Shown here one piece after another: positions 36,003 to 48,200 of a stretch of DNA of 64,000 nt. Within the stretch, counting starts at the first letter, position 1, and the number at the start of each line of letters is the position of its first letter. The notes under the pieces are model-generated. The model had not been told where the DNA came from, ran no database searches, and saw only the letters and a program-made list of their open reading frames with translations. The position numbers and the translations under genes are program-made. The stretch comes from Brevipalpus yothersi (lineage: Eukaryota; Arthropoda; Arachnida; Trombidiformes; Tenuipalpidae): NCBI GenBank assembly GCA_003956705.1, contig QZCP01000734.1, positions 144,652 through 208,651 of the forward strand, given 5' to 3'.

Positions 36003-37241
36003 ATGGCCACATCAACTCAACAGCGAGCTCAAAAGAGATCAACTGCATCAAAACAATTTAATTTGACAACATCTGGTGAACCGGATCAAGAGTTGGATAA
36101 AGGTAGAGATGGCGTAAAGACACGTAATAATGATGATCAAGGGGAAGATAAATTGATCAATAAATTGGTGATTGTGGAAAATATTGACAAAAGTGGATCA
36201 AGTATTCGTAAACCACAGAAACTTGGATTTTATTCATTGGAAATCAATGCTCTCACACATAATCGAAAATATATGCCCGATAAATCGCAATTAAAATATT
36301 TATCAATTGATAATCTCAATAATTTACACTTCGATTTGAATGCTGGCTATCGGAGTGATATACAATGGGGAACAGATGAGGTGACATTACGAGATTTTCT
36401 TCGATGGATACTGGAAAATCGTAATAAATTTGTGGTCGGAAAGCAAGTGCCTTCGGTTCACAATTTGAACACTGATTTCATAAGTTACCGAGGTGTTTTA
36501 ACACGGGTAATGCTCACACCGTATGAAATGAAGCAAGATTGGATGCTGATAGCGGTCAAGTATTCCAGCACAATTTATTTTCACTCCATCAAAACGGATG
36601 CAAAACGATTGGAAGAAGAGAATGCAAGTGAACACATGAATAAGATGTCTTTTGCTGGCCATCGATTTGAGGAATATGTTTGTCGAGGTGCAGAAGAATC
36701 GAATGAATCACGTCTAGAAGATGGTAAAACAAGCCAATTTTGTCTGGTGATGCGAACTCGCATCAAGGAACATTCTCTGGTGTATGCAGCCGAGATGGAT
36801 TGTGTTGAAACAAAAAGTGAATTAGTTGCACCACTTCCAAATTTAAAGTTTTTGGAAGTAAAGACTACCGCTTCTTTTGATCGTAAACATCAATATGATA
36901 CGTTTTGCCGCTACAAAGCGTCAAAGTGGTGGGCACAATCATACTTGGGCGATGTTGAAACAATCGTGGTAGGATTTCGGGATCAGGATAACTTTGTTCG
37001 TCGAGCGACCAGAATGAAAAATAGTAGTTTACCATCATTGAGCGATTCCTGGTCACCGCAAGTGTGCATCAATTTTTTGTACAAATTTCTTTCATTTGTT
37101 AAATCTTGCGTTTCCGATGAGATGATCTGCTATCGCTTCTATTGTTCACCAAATCAAGAAATAATCTGCTCCTTAACTGATCTTCCTGCCGAAAACTTTA
37201 TGCCCTCATGGTATTTGAATGAAACCCCACCCAGCCCATAA
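36003..37241 (+). CDS. DXO: DXO/Rai1-family mRNA decapping and 5'-3' exonuclease
   Basis: Intronless 412-aa frame starting at ATG. The family removes defective caps (including unmethylated and NAD caps) from mRNA and degrades the RNA, mainly in the nucleus. The expected active-site pieces appear in order: GHRFEEYVC (G-x-x-x-E type motif), EMDCVE (E-x-D), then LKFLEVKTT (E-h-K, binding the catalytic metal), followed by the conserved region with KWWAQSYLGDVETIVVGFRD. The length matches the family (about 390-420 aa). The first 60 residues are polar and poorly conserved. It is convergent with PABPN1. The absence of introns beside multi-exon neighbours could reflect retroposition, but short intronless housekeeping genes are also common in compact genomes. 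Confidence 0.92.
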   Translation: MATSTQQRAQKRSTASKQFNLTTSGEPDQELDKGRDGVKTRNNDDQGEDKLINKLVIVENIDKSGSSIRKPQKLGFYSLEINALTHNRKYMPDKSQLKYLSIDNLNNLHFDLNAGYRSDIQWGTDEVTLRDFLRWILENRNKFVVGKQVPSVHNLNTDFISYRGVLTRVMLTPYEMKQDWMLIAVKYSSTIYFHSIKTDAKRLEEENASEHMNKMSFAGHRFEEYVCRGAEESNESRLEDGKTSQFCLVMRTRIKEHSLVYAAEMDCVETKSELVAPLPNLKFLEVKTTASFDRKHQYDTFCRYKASKWWAQSYLGDVETIVVGFRDQDNFVRRATRMKNSSLPSLSDSWSPQVCINFLYKFLSFVKSCVSDEMICYRFYCSPNQEIICSLTDLPAENFMPSWYLNETPPSP

Positions 37242-37909
37242 TATTGAGCCATAAATCATCTGTAAAATTATTATATCACTCCTCCATTATATATATTGAG
37301 ATCATTCCAAATTGATCGAATGATTTCATCATCAATTTTCATTTTTGAATCCTCGAATATTTTCTGACTTTTTGATCAGAAAAAATGGATTTTCAGTATC
37401 ATTGTAATGACAAATGTAATAATCGATAGTCTCTAGACTGTTAGTTTCTCTCGAAAGAGAATCACTGTGAATTGAATCATTTCCCACAAAATTTTTGTTA
37501 TTCTATCGTCAATGGTCACTATTTGATTAACCAATGTTAATTTTCTAGCTTAAAAAGTTCAGGATTCTCACATGTAATTAACTTGCTGCAAATTTTCAAA
37601 AATATTGTCTGAGCCATCGTAAATCAAGAGTTAAGATTCGAATGACTAGGCCATTCATGATTCAGCCCTATGATGTACTCAAATAATTATAGAAGCTTCA
37701 AATATTAGAAGCTTGCAACAAAACGAAAAAAAACTTTGAGAACAAGCTTCTGGTACGTCATTTTTCATATGAAGTGAATCAGTAGACAATCACTTTGGAA
37801 TAGTGAAATACATGAGAATAATAGAGGTAGGAGAGGGGGAGAAGTTGATCAAGATCTAAGAAAAATGGAATTTGAAGGATAGACCTGAATCATGAGAAAA
37901 AAAAATGAA
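37242..37909. other. Convergent 3' flanks of DXO and PABPN1
   Basis: No gene was seen; AT-rich 3' flanking DNA. Confidence 0.5.
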
Positions 37910-39160
37910 CTAATAAGGATAGTACCATCCACGACGCCTTATGAGAGAGAAAAACAAAATTTTAGAAATTTAGAATCACAGGAAGGAGTGTCATTTAAGG
38001 AATCACAAATCCACTTATACACTTACGGAAATCTCGATGGTCGTCCATAGCCTCCCATCCATGGTGCCCCTCTTCCCATGTAAGCACCTCTTCTTGGTCT
38101 AGAAAAGCCTCTCGCACCACGATTTGTTAGGCTCATACCAGGAGTGTTGGTCCGTTTTGGATTAACTTTTATTTGTCGCCCTTTGAATAGAGAATCATCT
38201 AATGCCATGGCAGTCTGCACTGAATCTTTGTCTGCAAACTCAATATAAGCGAATCTAATGGTAATAAGGAGAAAGAAAAAAGATGAATTGCTGGGAAAAT
38301 GGAGGAATTCATGCACATTAGTGAATGAGAAACACTGACCCTTTTGGATGTCCACTAAACTTGTCACACAGAATGGTGACCCGATTTATGGAGCCACATC
38401 CATGAAAGTGTTGTTCTAAATCATTTGCTGTTGCTGAATAATCAACCTAATTTGAAAAAAATTCGTAAAATTAGAAGAATTCGTATCATTTCCAAAAATA
38501 TTGATGTACTTACATTGCCTACATAAATTGATCTAGCGTCTACTTCTTTCTTTTCTTCCGGTGACAGACCGATTGTTCCTGAAGTATAAAAACAAACAAC
38601 TCCAATCAATCGAAAAGATCGTGAAGGAAAATGATTCTGAGGAGCGAATATTCTCAAGGATTCCGAGGCTCAGCGTGATCAAAGCGCTCAAGATGACTGG
38701 ATAAATTGATCAAAGTTTTGATTCTTTGAGATTCTCATCATTAACTTTTCTTTGAACTGATTTGCTTAATTGATTCATAAGATAGATTACAAAAAGACAG
38801 TGAAATCGTCTCGAAAATTGAATCAACCGAAGCAATCGATGTCAATCTATCACCTCAGAGATATCTACCTAGAACTGTCTGGAAAGTAATATGATCTGGA
38901 TTTGTTCTCAAATTATTATTACCTGAAGGACTGAGACTTATTTGTTTTTCCACCTCATCTTGCATTTGTTTTAATTTTTCTGCTTCTTCCTCCATCTCTT
39001 TGACACGAGCCCGAATGGCTTCCAATTCCTGTATAATAAATGATAATACACACAATGATCAGCATATCTTGTCAATACCCAAAAATTACAATCAATAATC
39101 ATCATAAAACAAAATACGTACAGGATCATCACTATTCTCGTTCGTTGATGGTGAACTCAT
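37910..39160 (-). CDS. PABPN1: Nuclear poly(A)-binding protein (PABPN1/PABP2)
   Basis: Exons (minus): 39122-39160, 38923-39028, 38514-38578, 38340-38446, 38027-38254, 37910-37937; 190 aa. The protein binds growing poly(A) tails in the nucleus, stimulates poly(A) polymerase and sets tail length. Seen in order: a very short acidic N-terminus (SSPSTNENSDDP); the coiled-coil helix (LEAIRARVKEMEEEAEKLKQ) that activates poly(A) polymerase; one RRM with RNP2 (SIYVGN) and RNP1 (KGFAYIEF); an Arg-rich tail with RG/GRG motifs for arginine methylation; and the C-terminal GWYYPY, matching the typical YSPY ending. The poly-Ala and acidic N-terminal extension of vertebrates is missing, as in other invertebrates. 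Confidence 0.95.
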
Positions 39161-40880
39161 CTTGATGTATATATTTGTGTGTGTATATATGTCAATACTA
39201 CAAGCACAATTGTTATTATTATTATTACTATTATCAGTCAACAATTCTACCAAGATTGACTGAAGAGCGTTGATTACCGGCAAAAAAAGAGAGAGAGAAG
39301 GAAAAACATTCAAATTGAATTGACACTCTGATCACTGACACTCGATGATCTCCACACAAATCATCAGTGTATCATCACACTATGCTTAACTAGTGGACGG
39401 TCACTTACCCAAATTAAATGTTAATCAATTAAAAGTGATTGAGAAAACAAAAATCACACACATACACATTCAAATCGGTAATAGCCACACAATGTGTGTA
39501 TTCAAACACAATCACATGCCAATCTCTTTCTCTCTCTCTCTCTTCCTCTTGCCAATACCAATGGACACAAAGAATCAATTTTCAAACCTTCCTCAGAAGC
39601 AACTCTTAATTGTATCACTCCACTGGTTGTCAACAATGGTATGGTTCTATGTTAATTAAATGATCACCATAAAATACATATAAAATCAGCAAAACACAAT
39701 ACACAACAGTGTTCAAGAGAGAGAGAGAGAGAAATGAAAGGAGCGGCAATACACAATACAGTACATGTCAGCCATACTAAAATAAAAGTGAACATGCTTG
39801 ATGAACAAGATTTGAAAACGTGAACTGAACAAATCCAGTGAGAAAGAGACATTGTTCAAGTATATATGAGTTTGAAGAAAAATGATTCTATTATTAATTA
39901 GTGATTAATTTGCATCTGTTACTTGTGATTATGATGATGATTTGGTGGTGGTGATGATTTGTAATTGTGATTCGGGATTTTGGTGGGATTGAAGAGTGAG
40001 AAGGAAAATTTTTTTCGATGTTTTTATTGTGATCAATGTGAAAGAGAGAAGAAAAAAAGTTTTGCTTACTTGCTTCATCAAATTCATGTACATTATTATT
40101 ATCATGCATATTACCTGTATTTGGTTTACCTTGTTGGCTAACTTGTTTGTGTTTGCAGTATTCCTGATTTGATTGTGTTTGTGTGTGTGTGTGTTTTGAT
40201 GTTTTGTATTCGAGTTTTAAGATATTCATCTGTGGACAAGTTTATCTACTGTCCGCTGATGAGGACAATAGTGATCATTTCCGATTGAAATCATTACTTT
40301 CATTTTCATTTTCTGTTACTACTACTCGCCATCACCATGATGATTTACATCTTTCATCGACTGTTGTGCTGTTCATTTTGTCATACATTAATGGGAGTGT
40401 TTATTCATCTCACTAATTGGGACAATCATAAGGAATTATAGCCTCTATAAGATCAACTTTATTGCCTTCTCGTTAGTCTGTCTCTATTTCTCAGGTGTTG
40501 ATTCATCAGAGCAATGTAATCAATCATTTGCCGGTTAAAGTCTCATTTATATTCTCCTGAACGTCTCAGAGCTGTTGGAAAATCAGAAAATCCGTTTCCT
40601 CCATCCTTTGTTCCAATATTCATCAACTTTTGGGAAAACCGGTGCACTTCTATGGTCAATCCTAGCCTTTGAAGTACAAAGTAAAGTTTGATATCATCAG
40701 TACAGTGATCATGTTTCAACTAATGAAGAGAAGAACGAAGATGTCAACATTGATCACATCAAACTCATTCGATCAGTAATCATTTCACATCATACGGCGA
40801 GAGAAATTTTTGTTCATGAATGTTTTTCGCTCCCAAAAACTGTACCCAAATCATAGTAATAGTAATAGTATTAATTGAAA
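39161..40880. other. Divergent promoter spacer PABPN1 / SLC35D
   Basis: 1.7 kb with many simple repeats (GT tract near 40177-40194, CT near 39530-39542, GA near 39718-39732). No supported gene; the frames at 39393-40416 have no conserved features. Confidence 0.5.
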
Positions 40881-42064
40881 ATGCCAACCACTAATCGCTG
40901 TGATATCAACTACAATCAACTGTCAACTTCACATCATTCAGTAAACATTTTAGGACGAATATCATCGTTCATTCACATGCATCCTCAGTCAAAATTTTTC
41001 ATGAAAATTCTCGCCGCATTATTTTATGGTTGCTCATCTTTTTTAATTATCGTGGTCAACAAGGTTGTGCTCACCACATATCGTTTTCCGTCATCTCAAG
41101 TGCTCGGTCTAGGCCAAATGATAACCACTGTATTCGTTCTCCAGTTGGGCAAAACACTTCGTATCATAAATTTTCCCAATGCATCTGTTGAAATTCCAAA
41201 GAAAGTATTTCCATTGCCTCTATTTTATATTGGTAATCTAATTTGTGGACTTGGCGGTACTCAACGATTAAGTTTACCAATGTTCACTGTATTGAGAAGA
41301 TTTGCCATACTTTTCACAATGATAGGTGAATACTATATTCTCTCCGTGAGTCCAACTATGCCAATAATTTGTACCGTAATTGCCATGGTTGGTGGAGCAA
41401 TGATTGCCGCAAGTAATGATCTTTCATATGATGGTGAAGGCTACTTACTGGTTTTAAGCAATGATCTATTCACGGCGGCTAATGGTGTCTACATGAAAAA
41501 GAAACTTGACTCAAAAGATCTTGGAAAATATGGTCTTATGTTCTACAATTCTTTAATCATGTTACCAGCAATGATGCTCATCTGTATTATATCTGGTGAT
41601 ATTGAGCGTGTTTTACAATTCGAATATTGGTTAGATTTCAATTTTTTACTGGTCTTCTCTGGCTCTTGTTTGATGGGTTTTTTATTAATGTTCTCAACTG
41701 TGTTGTGTACTTCTTATAATTCCGCTTTGACCACAACCATTGTCGGATGTGTTAAGGTATGTTTGACAGAGATTACATTAGTCTTATGGATGATGCCAGT
41801 GACAATATCCTGGGAATCATGTGTTACATAATAGGTGTATAATGACGCAATGAGTTAAGATAAAATTTTTTTTTTCCTCCACAGAACATCCTGGTTACAT
41901 ATATTGGTATGTATATCGGTGGAGATTATGTTTTCTCATTCATCAACTTCATGGGCTTGAACACAAGCATGTTGGGAAGTTTGTTCTATTCCTACTTAAC
42001 TTTTATAAAGCGTGATCCACCGCTTAGTGTTGCCAATAATTATCAACCTTTGGTGTCAAAATAA
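40881..42064 (+). CDS. SLC35D: SLC35D-type nucleotide-sugar transporter
   Basis: Exons: 40881-41756 and 41885-42064; 351 aa. It is a multi-pass membrane protein of the drug/metabolite transporter superfamily, with about ten hydrophobic helices. Family-typical segments are FYGCSSFLIIVVNKVVLTTY, QRLSLPMFTVLRRFAILFTM, NDLFTAANGVYMKKKLD, GLMFYNSLIMLPAM, and in exon 2 VTYIGMYIGGDYVFSFINFM with GLNTSMLGSLFYSYLTF. Relatives (vertebrate SLC35D1/D2, fly fringe connection) carry UDP-sugars such as UDP-GlcA, UDP-GalNAc, UDP-GlcNAc or UDP-xylose into ER or Golgi for glycan synthesis. Substrate cannot be assigned from sequence. The C-terminus ends VSK. Confidence 0.92.
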
Positions 42065-43412
42065 AAAGAATTAATTTTATTCAAATGTTCAAAGAAGAAT
42101 GTTCGAATTCCGACGAAACTCATTTATTTTTTCTTTCAGACTTCATTCTGAGATTGAGTAAACTCGTTGGTGATAATTTTCTCAAAGTAATTAGTTTTTT
42201 TGCGCTTATACTTTTTATCGAGGGAATTGACTTCATGTTAGTTGGATTAATCATAACTTTTTCCATTAGGTCTGATGAAGGGGTAATTGCTCGTATTTTG
42301 ATACGTTTCCAACTCGGAAGAGAACGATCCTAGACTAAATAGCTTATTCAATCGTCAGAAATAGTTATCTCAACTGTGTGTCGCTATTCTACAGAACAGA
42401 TTCTTCCATCTGAAATCAGAGGGGATGTACATTGTTCAATAATCTGCTAGAGTCATAATTCACAGCTATGGGCTTTTTTACAAGCTTTTGAAAGTATTTA
42501 AACAATCCAGGGAGAATATTAATTGATCTCTTAAAGATATCAATTTTGAGACAAGGAGCAAGCCATTGTAATTATCTGAGTTAAGTTTATATCCGCTTCC
42601 TTCTCGAACTTCTCCTGCTTTTGAACTCACCGGAGATGAGCTAGCTGGCTATATGTGAATTCATTAGGATGATTGGGAATGATTAAAAAGTATTCAATCA
42701 TAAAATTTAGCTCATCTTTGTATGTTCAAAAAAGCGAACATTCCAAGCGAACCTTTCTTTTCTCCAAAAAAAGGCTGAAAAGTACTCTCCCGGAGACGAA
42801 AAAAGCTCTTCATCAGAGGTAGAAAAATTCTTTTCTCCAGAAGAAAAGTGGAAATATCTCTACCTCTTGTGGCCAAAAGGGATATATAAATGAAAATATT
42901 CATCTCAAGATGCTAAAAAATTTTCAAATCGTCTAAAGGACAATTTATATCGTCGAAAACTTAAAAAATTTAATCAACTAAAGAAAAAAAATGATGAAAA
43001 AATTAGAGCTGAATTTGGCGCTACATTTTCTTCAGTGTCAATGTAAATACGGTTAATTCGGTAAGTGAACAACTTTTCACCTCAAATCAATTTAAATTTT
43101 GATCTAAAATCTTGATCATTCATCATCAACATACTATACTTTGTGAGTGTCCATGAAACTGTCAATAGTCTATTCAATATAATTTGAATTAATTTCGAGT
43201 CTGATTGACATCATTTAAATACACTACATGTACTCTTGTCTGAATGTGTAAGTGATAATAAGCAAGCATTTTGTTTGTATACATTCATTTAGCCGGCTTC
43301 TGTGAAGCGTTCTTCTGTTTGGCTAATCACTTTATTCCTCCTTGATTACGTATTTTTCTTCATCATTAATTTATTAATCATTCGTTAAGTGATTGATATC
43401 CACTGCAATTTG
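42065..43412. other. Intergenic, 3' of SLC35D and 5' of WDR82
   Basis: AT-rich. One hydrophobic frame (42085-42333) follows the transporter stop directly and is more likely 3' UTR. Nothing else was seen. Confidence 0.45.
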
Positions 43413-44472
43413 ATGAGCACCATCGAGATGAAGCTTATTGAACCCGTGGTGACAAGTTTTCGTCCGGCCAAAGTGTTTCGTGAGAATACGGATCGCATTA
43501 ATTCAATTGATTTCTCAGCCAATGGAGAGACGCTAATCACATCATCTGATGATGATTCGATTGTAATATATGATTGTGAAAAAGGTGTATCCAAAAAAAC
43601 TCTCAACAGTAAGAAGTATGGTGTCGATTTGGTACATTATACTCATGCCGCTAACACAGCTATACACTCAAGTAATAAGATTGATGATACAATCAGGTAA
43701 TATTCTCAGAATCCATGGATCCACTCTACTTGGCCATTCTTCGATAAGATTTAATTTTAATTTTGACTCTTTAATTCTCTCTGTTTTCCCTTCCAGATAT
43801 TTATCTCTTCCAGATAACAAGTATATTCGCTACTTTCCTGGACATACCAAAAAAGTGGTCACCTTGTGCATGTCTCCAGTTGATGACACTTTCCTAAGTG
43901 GTTCATTGGATAAGACTATTCGATTATGGGATCTTCGATCACCAAATTGTCAGGGTCTAATGCATCTTATGGGTCGACCGGTAGCCAATTTTGATCCGGA
44001 AGGACTTATATTTGCTGTCGGTATCAACAGTGAATCCGTTAAATTGTATGATCTTAAATCATTTGATAAAGGTCCCTTCAACACATTCAAGCTACCGCAA
44101 GATAAAGATTGTGACTGGACAGGTCTCAAATTTTCACCTGATGGTAAAATTATCATGGTTTACACCAATGGTAATGTGATTCATCTCATTGATGCATTCA
44201 ATGGAACTCCATTGCAAACACTTATGGGTCATGTGAACAATAAAGGTTTACCACTTGAAGCATCTTTCTCTCCGGATTCTCAATTCATATTCAGTGGATC
44301 TACTGATGGGCGAATACACGTCTGGAGTGCTGCTACCGGAATGAAAGTGACCACTTTCACTGCTGACACTCATGGCCCTGTCCAATGTGTTCAATTCAAT
44401 CCGAAGTTCATGATGCTCGCTTCCGCGTGCCACAGTATGGTTTTCTGGATACCTTCGCCCACTGATGAATAA
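43413..44472 (+). CDS. WDR82: WDR82, WD-repeat subunit of SET1/COMPASS and PP1-PNUTS complexes
   Basis: Exons: 43413-43696 and 43797-44472; 319 aa, close to the usual 313. It is a seven-bladed beta-propeller adaptor that recruits the H3K4 methyltransferase SET1 to Ser5-phosphorylated Pol II and acts in transcription termination. Diagnostic stretches are VFRENTDRINSIDFSANGE, SSDDDSIVIYDCEKG, SKKYGVDLVHYTHAANT, KYIRYFPGHTKKVV, SGSLDKTIRLWDLRSPNCQG, FDKGPFNTFKLP and FNPKFMMLASAC, matching vertebrate WDR82 closely. An ATG slightly downstream (MKLIEP) aligns better with the vertebrate start, so the real N-terminus could be five residues shorter. Confidence 0.96.
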
Positions 44473-45219
44473 ATTTGCAGATGCTCAATCGAATGTATCA
44501 TCATCTCCCATCTAATATTCAATGTACCTATCTTCATTACTCATTGATCACATCAACCTTCAGATCATGGAGGAGTGAATACTATCAAAATACTGTTCTC
44601 TTCCACGTTCGAAATAATTTCCTGGTATAGACAGTTCCATCATCATCATTTCATTGTTGCTAATTAATCTTGAACACATTTTATATTCATTCACTCATTC
44701 ACTATTGGAGCAAGATTTACCAAAAAAATGGATAAATAAAAAACTGGTCACGCTTTTTGATAATGTCGCCCATTCAATGCCCATTCCTTTGATGATTCTC
44801 CAAGAGTATTGAACTCTGACTCATAAAATGACTCATCTGTTATTCTTGGAATCTAGAATTATGGATTGATCTGATTAGCTCATAAGCTAGCCCCATCAAT
44901 ATCGCTTGTTGGAAAACAACTGAGTAGAACGTTGTCATCATCAATCCTAGAGCATCAGAACTCTATGAATTTTCTAGAAGTCAAATGACTTCATGAAAAA
45001 GAGAATATAAATGAATGAAAATTTCGAGAATAGCGATATAAATCTTCATGCGATGATACGTAAATTATTCTTCTTTAGATAAGTTTGGCAAAATTGAACA
45101 AAAAATCTTGGTGAAGAAGAAGTAATGAGAAATGTTTCTGCTAAGTTGAGCACAGACAAGAGAATAGATTGGTTAGATTTTAATGAACCATTAATCAAAA
45201 TGTTTGTTTGATAAAAATT
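44473..45219. other. Convergent 3' flanks of WDR82 and NUP155
   Basis: Contains the candidate WDR82 poly(A) signal; no gene was seen. Confidence 0.5.
44735..44740 (+). terminator. Candidate poly(A) signal for WDR82
   Basis: AATAAA about 265 nt after the WDR82 stop codon. Confidence 0.45.
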
Positions 45220-48200
45220 CTAGTTAAAAGACATTCTCTCTAGCTTGGATTGTAATTCTCTAAATCGAGATATGAGTTCAGTGATTTGAGGGTCGTTGTT
45301 GTTATTGGATTGAAGTTCTAAAAGATATTCGGCCATCAAATCTAAACATTTAGCAGTGAAATGTCTCCTGCAATAGAGAAGGTGAAGAATGAGTATCAAA
45401 TCCCTCATGATGATGAATCACCTTACCTTTCGGAGTGGACAATGCAAGAGGGGTTATCACAAAATTTCTTGAACAACCAATAAGATACTTGTAATATTTG
45501 AATAGATTTGCGCATCCAGGATGAATTTGATTCACGAGAACGAAATAGTTTGTGGTAAATATCGACAAGTTGATGAATACTGAGACCACAGGAAAGAAGC
45601 GCTGAAGCAAGCCATTCGCGCTCGAAACCCAAGTTATGAGTAGTGTTCTCTAGGTATTGAACGACGAACTCTGGAGAGGGAGAAATAATATGATCAGTGA
45701 TCAGAGTAAAAAGTGGTGAACATTAGAGAAAATTTACCAATTGGAAGATATCTCTCTGAAGGCATATATTGCTTGGCTAAATTAGTTATCTTGTTGACGA
45801 GCAAGGTCTTCCGCACAGAAGTTGGCTTTATAACAGAGCTGGCAAGCTCTCGGTCCATGATTTTTTTCCAAAGAGTTTTCACAAGCTCTGGGTCATTATG
45901 AGATGCAGTATATACAATGGCAAGTTGTGCTTCTGGTAGATCGAATCTATCAGCAAAATTTTCATACAAAGTGCTAATATCTAGAAGGTCCTCATTCAAC
46001 TCTTTAATAGCGTCTCGAACCGGCTGTGAACTCGAATCTGGTCGCAAGGAGAGCGCTTCAAGAGTTTTATACTGTAATCGAGCAACTTCCATTCTTTCTT
46101 CGATATCATGCAATAATTCACCACTAGTTTTCAAATCTTTGTCTTCCATAGACATTATAGCTGAATGACTTTGACAACTTTTCATGCAAATGATGGCTCT
46201 GGATAGATATTCAATTCGTTTGAGAAGGTCTATTTCAGATGAATGCTTCTGAGCAAGTTTGTTCAAAATCAGAGCAGCAGCTCGATAGTTTCCATTTCTT
46301 TCATAATATGCCCAAAGTAAGTCCATCATTTCATGAGAATCTCCAAATGCCGATGCTTTGCTTTTCAGATAAAATTCAACGTGAGGTGAACGGATTTCCA
46401 GGAGTTTGTCCAACTTTTGATGCTCATAAAACCACTCATAAAATGCATAATGAGCAATCTGGTCATCAGAGTTTATGACAGTTTGAAGAATAGATTTTGA
46501 ATAATTGAGAGCTTCATCTTTGGTAATGGGAGGTATTGCATCGGCCTGATCTTTCTTCGAAGAGGATGGTTGAATGAGAGTATTTGCAGGATTTTCAACT
46601 CTACAGAGAAGATATTCATATGTTTCAAGAATTATTCGATAACATTCTAGCCGAGAATCTTCAATTTTTACAGGATCATAAAGTGAATGTAGATCAGGGC
46701 TCTTAGGAGAATGTTGAATATGTTCAAGTAGAGTGAAGGCATCTTGTGTGTAGACCCTGCATTTATTCTCAGGATCACGCTGTGAGGCAGCGGATAGGCA
46801 AAGGTTTGCAATATCTACGTAAGCGTGAACGCTTTTCAACAGTTCACAAGCTTGACGAATATTGATTCGAGCACCAATACGCTTGAATGTTTGAAGACCC
46901 TGTTCAATCATTTTTGTTCTCTGTTCAGCATCTGGTATACTTCTAGCTTTGATCAAGATTTCATGAGCTTTGGCCTGGAGGACATTTTCATTACGGAATA
47001 TGGAAGGGCAAGCCTCCTTGAGTCTTTGGCTAATACAATCAGTGGCAGTATGATCTTCGATATATTTCTGAACCAAGGCAGAAGCTAAATGAGCACACAA
47101 CTCATTACCTGTGGTCGTGAGGTCGCGGAATGAAACAGTTCGCAAAACACTGGGTGCCTCATTCGGCATATGCTCTACAACCGATTGGAAATTGTGTTCA
47201 GAGATGATTCGCCAAAGACCAAGAACTTCCCTAATTCGCTCAATAAGTTGTAAGGCTGTGTAGAAAGATGTTCTCTCGATGATCGGATTAACTTGATTCG
47301 GATTGGTGAAGTTGATAGATCCACCACCATTCATACGAGGATGTATGAGATCCAGTCTCAGATCGGATGAGAATTGAATATTCTTGTTAAGGAAGTTCCT
47401 CAAATTACTCAACTTCTCAATGTAAATATTTATCTCTTCAGTGGATATTGAGCTATGATATATTTCTTTAGGACCATTTGGAATGAGCTGTGGTACTGTT
47501 TCGATGTGAACAGCATTATGATTCCATATTTGTCGAACGATGCGCGAGAGGTACAAATATAATCCTTTAAGTTTGTTGGACATTTCGTAATGAACATGAG
47601 TAGTTCCTGTTGCTCCTTGAGGAGTGCCCATAAGATAATCTCTCTGATGAGAAGAAAGGAATAAATTTAATGAGGAGGAGAAGAAATTAAACTTGATATA
47701 CTTACGTATGGCTGCCCTTCATCTTGAGGAGAAAATCTAATCATGCTAGCCAATGGTGAATATGGCACTTTATTCTGAGGTGAAAGTGGTGAAGCGATGG
47801 GAGATGACTGGAGAATGTCCATATTGGGTGAAACGCGAGGAGTGGATGATATTGGTGTAGATATATGACCAGCTGGAGAACCAGGAGCAGATTGTAAGAT
47901 GTGGTGATGATGCTGCAGCGAAGAAGTTGGAGAAGTTGGAAAAATTTGATGATGCATTCCAACTGGCTGGCTGGTTGTGGTGATCAAAGGATCGCCACCG
48001 TATCGAAAGTAAGCTAGAGTGGCCCACTCAGCAATTTGTTTCTCCAGATGTGAAACAGTCTGGCTAGCTAGAGCGAGAATCATCGCACAACTATGTATCT
48101 CACCATAAAGACGGAAAAAACTTCTGACTGACTCGTTTTCGAAACCTTGATTGTCGATCAATAGCTGCTTAAGGTGATCAACAGGTCTTGGCTTGAATGC

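Noticed and set aside
42085..42333. 82-aa hydrophobic frame just after the SLC35D stop
   Set aside because: It overlaps probable 3' UTR and resembles no family; hydrophobicity is common in AT-rich frames.
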